Assembly (NCBI GenBank): GCA_965206025.1
Contig: CBDBIU010000005.1
Coordinates: 1,364,001 to 1,428,000, forward strand
DNA from: G963668345 sp965206025
GTDB lineage: Bacteria; Acidobacteriota; Terriglobia; Bryobacterales; UBA6623
Reading direction: 5' to 3'
DNA length: 64,000 nt
The notes beneath the pieces are model-generated. The model was given only the letters and a program-made list of their open reading frames with translations. It did no database searches and was not told the DNA's origin. Of the stretch, positions 60,067-64,000 are shown one piece after another (position 1 is the stretch's first letter; every line of letters starts with the position of its first letter). A program made the translations under genes and the position numbers.

Positions 60067-61161
60067 GTGACAACGACTCACATATCACCCTCCCTACAGA
60101 AAGAGGTTGCCGAAGCGCGCGAGCGGCTCGACGCCCACGTCCGCGAGATCATCGCCTGGCACTTCGATCCGGCGACGGGCTGTCCTTTCTGGCTCGACTA
60201 TGCCTCGAAGCTCGACTGGGACCCGCGGGCGGAAATCCGCGGCTTCGACGATCTCAAGAGCTTCGGTCTTTTCCAAGACGAGTGGCTGCGAGGCGGGCCT
60301 GTCCGGCGCTGGGTGCCGAAAGCGTACGCCGATAAGCCCGTCTATGTCTTCGAAACCGGCGGGACCACCGGCGTGCCCAAGATGCGCATCAACATCGACG
60401 ACTTCCGGATCGATTACTCGGAATTCAGCGCAACCCTTCCCGACGAGTTCTTCCCGCCGGGGTCGGATTGGTTGCAGCTCGGGCCCAGCGGGCCGCGCCG
60501 CCTGCGGCTTGCCGTCGAGCACTTGGCGCAGGTACGGGGAGGCATCTGTTTCCAAGTGGATCTCGATCCCCGCTGGGTCGTCAAGCTGCTCAAGCGCGGG
60601 GACGTCAAGGAGGCCGAAGCCTACAAGAGCCACTGCCTCGACCAGGCGATTACGATTCTCGATAATCACCCGAACATCCGGTGCCTGTTCACAACGCCAA
60701 AGCTGCTCGAAGCGCTGTCGGACCGCGTGTCACTCAAAGAAAAAGGGATCACCGGCGTCTTCTGCGGCGGCACGGAGATGACGCCCGAGTTTCACCGTTT
60801 TGCCCGCGAAGAGTTGCTGGAAGGCGCCTACTTCGCCGCCACTTACGGCAATACCCTGATGGGGCTTGCCTGTCACAAACCGTTTGACCCGGCTGACGAC
60901 TACGCCATTATTTACTATCCTCCCCAGCCCCGCGCGGTGATTCAGGTTGTGGACCCGGACGATATGGACCGGATTGTTGAATACGGAGAAACTGGACGCG
61001 TCCTGCTGACGACGCTGACCAAGGAGTTTTTCATGCCCCGCTTTCCCGAGCGGGACGAGTGCGAGCGTGAAGAGCCGATCGAGATTTACCCCTGGGACGG
61101 CGTGCGCAACGTACGGCCCTTCTCAAAAACCAAGGGCGCGGTGGCCGTGGGGGTTTATTAG
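60067..61161 (+). CDS. Adenylate-forming enzyme, LuxE/phenylacetate-CoA ligase-like
   Basis: This 364-residue protein carries the adenylate-forming P-loop FETGGTTGVPKMR (about 95-107), and further along CGGTEMTPEF and ATYGNTLMG, in positions seen in acyl-protein synthetase (LuxE) and PaaK relatives. It presumably activates a carboxylic acid as an acyl-adenylate. The C-terminal domain is short compared with PaaK. The start is GTG at 60067. Its neighbours are two PQQ-type propellers upstream and an iron alcohol dehydrogenase downstream, so an alcohol/aldehyde/acid conversion is plausible but unproven. Confidence 0.8.
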   Translation: MTTTHISPSLQKEVAEARERLDAHVREIIAWHFDPATGCPFWLDYASKLDWDPRAEIRGFDDLKSFGLFQDEWLRGGPVRRWVPKAYADKPVYVFETGGTTGVPKMRINIDDFRIDYSEFSATLPDEFFPPGSDWLQLGPSGPRRLRLAVEHLAQVRGGICFQVDLDPRWVVKLLKRGDVKEAEAYKSHCLDQAITILDNHPNIRCLFTTPKLLEALSDRVSLKEKGITGVFCGGTEMTPEFHRFAREELLEGAYFAATYGNTLMGLACHKPFDPADDYAIIYYPPQPRAVIQVVDPDDMDRIVEYGETGRVLLTTLTKEFFMPRFPERDECEREEPIEIYPWDGVRNVRPFSKTKGAVAVGVY

Positions 61162-61465
61162 GCGTCATGGGCCTTGTGGGCTGAAAGGAGTACGTGAGAA
61201 CCGAACAGAGCCGCGTCCGTCAGGGCGCGGGCCCGCGGCGACAACCGTACAGAGCCCCTGCTCGTCAGGGCGCGGGCCCGCGGGCTAACGCCCGCGGCTC
61301 TATTCGGTTATGTTCGGCGGCCTGATTGTCAAACGTCCTTGGGCGTACTTGACGAAAACTAGCCCGCATTTCTCACCAGCGGCTCCGCCCGTGCCCCGCG
61401 CAACTCGCTTTCCCGGCACCCTCAACCTGCCGTAGACTGTATGTCTGCCTCGCTTCGACCTCTCC
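61162..61465. repeat. Intergenic repeats: GC-rich inverted repeat and a family A end
   Basis: Bases 61203-61318 hold two forms of cagggcgcgggcccgcgg followed by ctaacgcccgcggctctatt. The outer parts (aaccgaacagagccgcg and cgcggctctattcggtt) are inverted, so it is a hairpin-like element. Bases 61359-61378 (ctagcccgcatttctcacca) are identical to the family A end at 134-153. No gene is present. The alcohol dehydrogenase promoter should lie close to 61440. Confidence 0.65.
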
Positions 61466-62587
61466 ATGGAATCTTTTGACTACCAGCCCCGCACGCGGGT
61501 GATCTTCGGCGCGGGAAGCCTCGACCGCCTTGGGGAAGCTGCCCGGTCGTTGGGCGGTACTCGCGCGCTGGTGGTTTCCGACCCGGGCATCGCGGCAACC
61601 GGATACACCGCCCGCGCCGTCAAAGGATTAGAAGCCGTCGGCCTAAGCGCCTTTCGGTTCACCGAAGTCGAGAAGGACCCCACGACACGTCATGTGGACG
61701 CCGGATTGGTCGCCGCACGAGAACATCAAATCGATCTGATCGTCGGTTTGGGCGGCGGCAGCTCGATGGACTGCGCCAAGGGCATCAACTTCCTGCTGAC
61801 GAACGGCGGGAGGATGGCTGACTACTGGGGCGTCGGCAAAGCCACTAAACCCATGCTGCCGTTGATCGCCGTCCCGACCACCGCCGGCACCGGCAGCGAG
61901 GCCCAATCGTTCGCGCTCATCGCCGATGAAGAAACCCGCCAAAAGATGGCCTGCGGCGACCCGAAGGCCGCACCGGCCGCGGCGATCTTGGACCCCGATC
62001 TGACGCTCACGCAGCCATCGGAGATAACCGCCGTCACTGGGATCGACGCCGTCACGCACGCCGTCGAGACCTGGGTGACGAAAAAGCGCAACCCGGTTTC
62101 AGAACTCTTCTCTCGCCGGGCCTGGCATTTGTTGAGCGAAAACTTCCCTGTCGTGCTGCGAGAACCGAACAACCGCGCGGCACGGGCGGGCATGTTGCTG
62201 GGATCTCATTACGCCGGCGCGGCGATCGAAAATTCCATGCTCGGCGCCGCCCACTCTTGCGCCAACCCGCTGACAGCTCACCACGGCGTAACACATGGCG
62301 CGGCGGTCGGCCTGATGCTTCCCGCCGTCATTCGCTTCAACGCCGGAGAGGTGGGCGGTCTCTACGCGCAATTGGACGCGGATTTGGGTGGAGCGGAAGC
62401 CTTGGCTCAAACGATTGAGGACTGGATGCGGCAGGCCGAGCTTCCTACGCGCCTCTCCGAGTACGATATTTCGCAAGAAGCCTTGCCGCTGTTGGCGGAG
62501 GAAGCCGCCCGGCAGTGGACGGCGAGCTTCAATCCTCGCCAGGTCACGGCACGGCAGTTGCTGGAGATCTATCAACGTGTTTACTAA
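61466..62587 (+). CDS. Iron-containing (type III) alcohol dehydrogenase
   Basis: This 373-residue NAD(P)-dependent enzyme has the family layout: a Rossmann-type N-terminal half with GLGGGSSMDCAKG (about 92-104) and TTAGTGSEA, then a helical metal-binding half. Metal ligands are expected in GIDAVTHAVETW (Asp, His), ANPLTAHHGVTHG (two His). It interconverts an alcohol and an aldehyde. ATG at 61466 is the start. It may act with the adenylate-forming enzyme upstream, 304 repeat-filled bases away. Confidence 0.93.
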   Translation: MESFDYQPRTRVIFGAGSLDRLGEAARSLGGTRALVVSDPGIAATGYTARAVKGLEAVGLSAFRFTEVEKDPTTRHVDAGLVAAREHQIDLIVGLGGGSSMDCAKGINFLLTNGGRMADYWGVGKATKPMLPLIAVPTTAGTGSEAQSFALIADEETRQKMACGDPKAAPAAAILDPDLTLTQPSEITAVTGIDAVTHAVETWVTKKRNPVSELFSRRAWHLLSENFPVVLREPNNRAARAGMLLGSHYAGAAIENSMLGAAHSCANPLTAHHGVTHGAAVGLMLPAVIRFNAGEVGGLYAQLDADLGGAEALAQTIEDWMRQAELPTRLSEYDISQEALPLLAEEAARQWTASFNPRQVTARQLLEIYQRVY

Positions 62588-62625
62588 TAAGCTGTCCCGA
62601 CAAGACTTTCCCATCTTCCCGGCGA

Positions 62626-62757
62626 GGTGGCGCGCGCCTCCCGGCGTGCCGTGTCGCCATTCTTGGCGACATGTCTCGTTGGTGCGCCGGCCTTTCTGCC
62701 GGCCGGTGGGATGCCGGCAAGAATCCCGGCACGGCACGCTGAAAGCGTGCGCCACGT
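62626..62757. repeat. Hairpin element of the GTGGCGCACGC family
   Basis: The left part gtggcgcgcgcctcccggcg then tgccgtg pairs with the right part cacggcacgctgaaagcgtg then cgccac. Inside is a ccggcctttctgccggccgg palindrome. Related pieces lie at 15430-15485 and 47692-47745. The element lies between the alcohol dehydrogenase and the third propeller gene. Confidence 0.65.
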
Positions 62758-62789
62758 CGCTGTCAAGCCAATCACATCTTAAGCACTTC

Positions 62790-63908
62790 TTGAGTGGTAT
62801 TCCCGAGCGCCGCTTAGTCGGGATCCTAGCACTTTCCTTCCTCTTTGCCGCCGCCTCCGCGGCCGCCGACTGGCCGCTGTTTCTGGGCACTCCCCAACGG
62901 AACGCCATTGCTCCGAACCCGCTTCCTCCTCCTCTTGAAGTCGAGTGGACCTACGAGGCCCCCGCCGGCATCGACTCGACCGCCATCATCGTGGACGGGG
63001 CGGTCTACTTCGGCGAGATGGATGGAAGATTCCATGCCGTCGATATCGAGACCGGCCATGGCAAGTGGACCTATCAGGCGAACCTGGGCGTCCCGGCGTC
63101 GGGGTGCGTGCTCGACGAGACCGTCTATTTCGGAGACGAGGACGGCGTTTTTCACGCTGTCGACATTGAGACGGGCCAAGCTCGCTGGACATACCAGGCC
63201 GGCGCGGAAATCCTCTCCTCGCCGAATTGTCTTTCCGAGGGGATCCTGTTTGGCTCCTACGACGCCAACCTCTACAGCCTCGACCCGCGGACCGGCGAGG
63301 TCCGCTGGAAATACCAGACCGAAGACCGTGTCCACTGTAGCCCGGCCGTAAAAGACGGTAAGACCTTCGTGACGGGCTGCGACGGAAAACTGCGGGTCAT
63401 CGACATCGCCAATGGGAAGGAAGTCAGCCAGGTTGACCTCAACGACTATGTGGCGGCTACTCCCTCACTAGTAGAGGATCGAGCCTATGTCGGGACCTTC
63501 GGCAATGAAGTCCTGGCCATCGACTGGAAGCGAGGGGAAGTCGTATGGCGCTACCACCATCCGAAGACCCGCTACCCGTTCTATTCCTCGCCCGTGGTCT
63601 CGAAAGGCAAAGCCATCCTTGGCGGGCGCGACAAGCGGATTCACGCCATCGACACCGAGACCGGCGAGCTGGTGTGGGAGTTCGCTACCAAGGGCCGAGT
63701 CGATTCCTCGCCGGTCATCGCCGGGAACGTCCTCTATGTCGGATCAAACGACGGCAACCTATACGCGCTGAATCCCGCCGACGGGACGCTGCTATGGAAG
63801 TTCACCGCCGGCGGACACATCGTTGCCTCGCCCGCCATTAGCGGCAACCGGCTTGTCATTGGCTCCCGTGACGGCGTGCTCTACTGCTTGCGGTCAAAAG
63901 GCGAGTAG
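62790..63908 (+). CDS. PQQ-like beta-propeller protein (secreted), third copy
   Basis: The start TTG at 62790 gives 372 residues with signal peptide (RRLVGILALSFLFAAASAAA). The propeller blades are very regular: VEWTYEAPAG, GKWTYQANLG, ARWTYQAGAE, VRWKYQTEDR, VVWRYHHPKT, LVWEFATKG and LLWKFTAGG. These are BamB/PQQ-type repeats. The open frame extends upstream into the repeat and the alcohol dehydrogenase, but that part is not protein-like. No closer ATG is in frame. The function is unknown. Confidence 0.83.
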   Translation: MSGIPERRLVGILALSFLFAAASAAADWPLFLGTPQRNAIAPNPLPPPLEVEWTYEAPAGIDSTAIIVDGAVYFGEMDGRFHAVDIETGHGKWTYQANLGVPASGCVLDETVYFGDEDGVFHAVDIETGQARWTYQAGAEILSSPNCLSEGILFGSYDANLYSLDPRTGEVRWKYQTEDRVHCSPAVKDGKTFVTGCDGKLRVIDIANGKEVSQVDLNDYVAATPSLVEDRAYVGTFGNEVLAIDWKRGEVVWRYHHPKTRYPFYSSPVVSKGKAILGGRDKRIHAIDTETGELVWEFATKGRVDSSPVIAGNVLYVGSNDGNLYALNPADGTLLWKFTAGGHIVASPAISGNRLVIGSRDGVLYCLRSKGE

Positions 63909-63911
63909 TCG

Positions 63912-63966
63912 TTGGAGCGAAGCCCGGCCGTTTGAGATGTAGGGGCGCGATTGGATCACGCCCGCT
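63912..63966. repeat. Palindromic GGGGCG repeat, family D, copy at window end
   Basis: ggagcgaagcccggccgttt then gagatgtaggggcgcgattg match 313-366 in order. It ends cccgctag. It sits just after the third propeller gene. Confidence 0.45.
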
Positions 63967-64000
63967 AGCCGACATGCTGCACACTGGCCGATGTGCACGA

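Overview
The window is a bacterial chromosome segment of high GC content, densely coded but full of small mobile DNA. Gene content points to Acidobacteriota or Planctomycetota. The evidence is a PSCyt1/DUF1549/DUF1553 protein next to a DUF1501 protein, a fused E1 alpha/beta 2-oxoacid dehydrogenase, a secreted M61 peptidase, several PQQ-type beta-propellers and a GH127-like secreted enzyme. I lean to Acidobacteriota but cannot prove it. There is one tRNA (Gln, TTG), no rRNA and no CRISPR array.

Layout. 0.4-2.8 kb: a small membrane protein, an MBL-fold protein and a TIM-barrel isomerase. 3.8-9.3 kb: branched-chain/propionate catabolism (acyl-CoA dehydrogenase, MeaB, methylmalonyl-CoA epimerase, convergent fused E1). 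9.3-20.7 kb: accessory region with two integrase-type ISs, a kinase-dCMP deaminase fusion, M61 peptidase, thioredoxin, an FkbM methyltransferase between inverted repeats, and an island of stacked MITE-like repeats holding an IS4-family remnant. 20.7-28 kb: GH127-like enzyme, PhzF pseudogene, DUF1501 and PSCyt1 proteins. 28.6-36 kb: a tetR-tolC-adaptor-RND efflux operon, broken by a 456-bp non-autonomous transposon in the pump gene and by a one-base frameshift in the adaptor. 36-41 kb: histidine-kinase remnant, luciferase-like oxidoreductase, sialidase, repeats, glucose-6-phosphate isomerase. 41.3-47.5 kb: zf-TFIIB protein, lemA split by two nested IS4 elements, M48 protease, GNAT, tRNA-Gln. 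47.9-56.1 kb: CstA, a DUF2442/DUF4160 pair, MidA-type methyltransferase, and an ABC-permease-adaptor exporter operon. 56.3-63.9 kb: three PQQ-propeller proteins with an acyl-activating enzyme and an iron alcohol dehydrogenase.

The most striking feature is the repeat population. At least three families of about 150-200 bp, with terminal inverted repeats and CTAG at their ends, are scattered and stacked in the window. The CTAG ends coincide with TAG stop codons of several genes. Three transposition events can be reconstructed exactly from target-site duplications: 8 bp in the RND gene, 9 bp in lemA, and 9 bp for the IS4 element nested in another IS4 element. Removing them restores intact reading frames.
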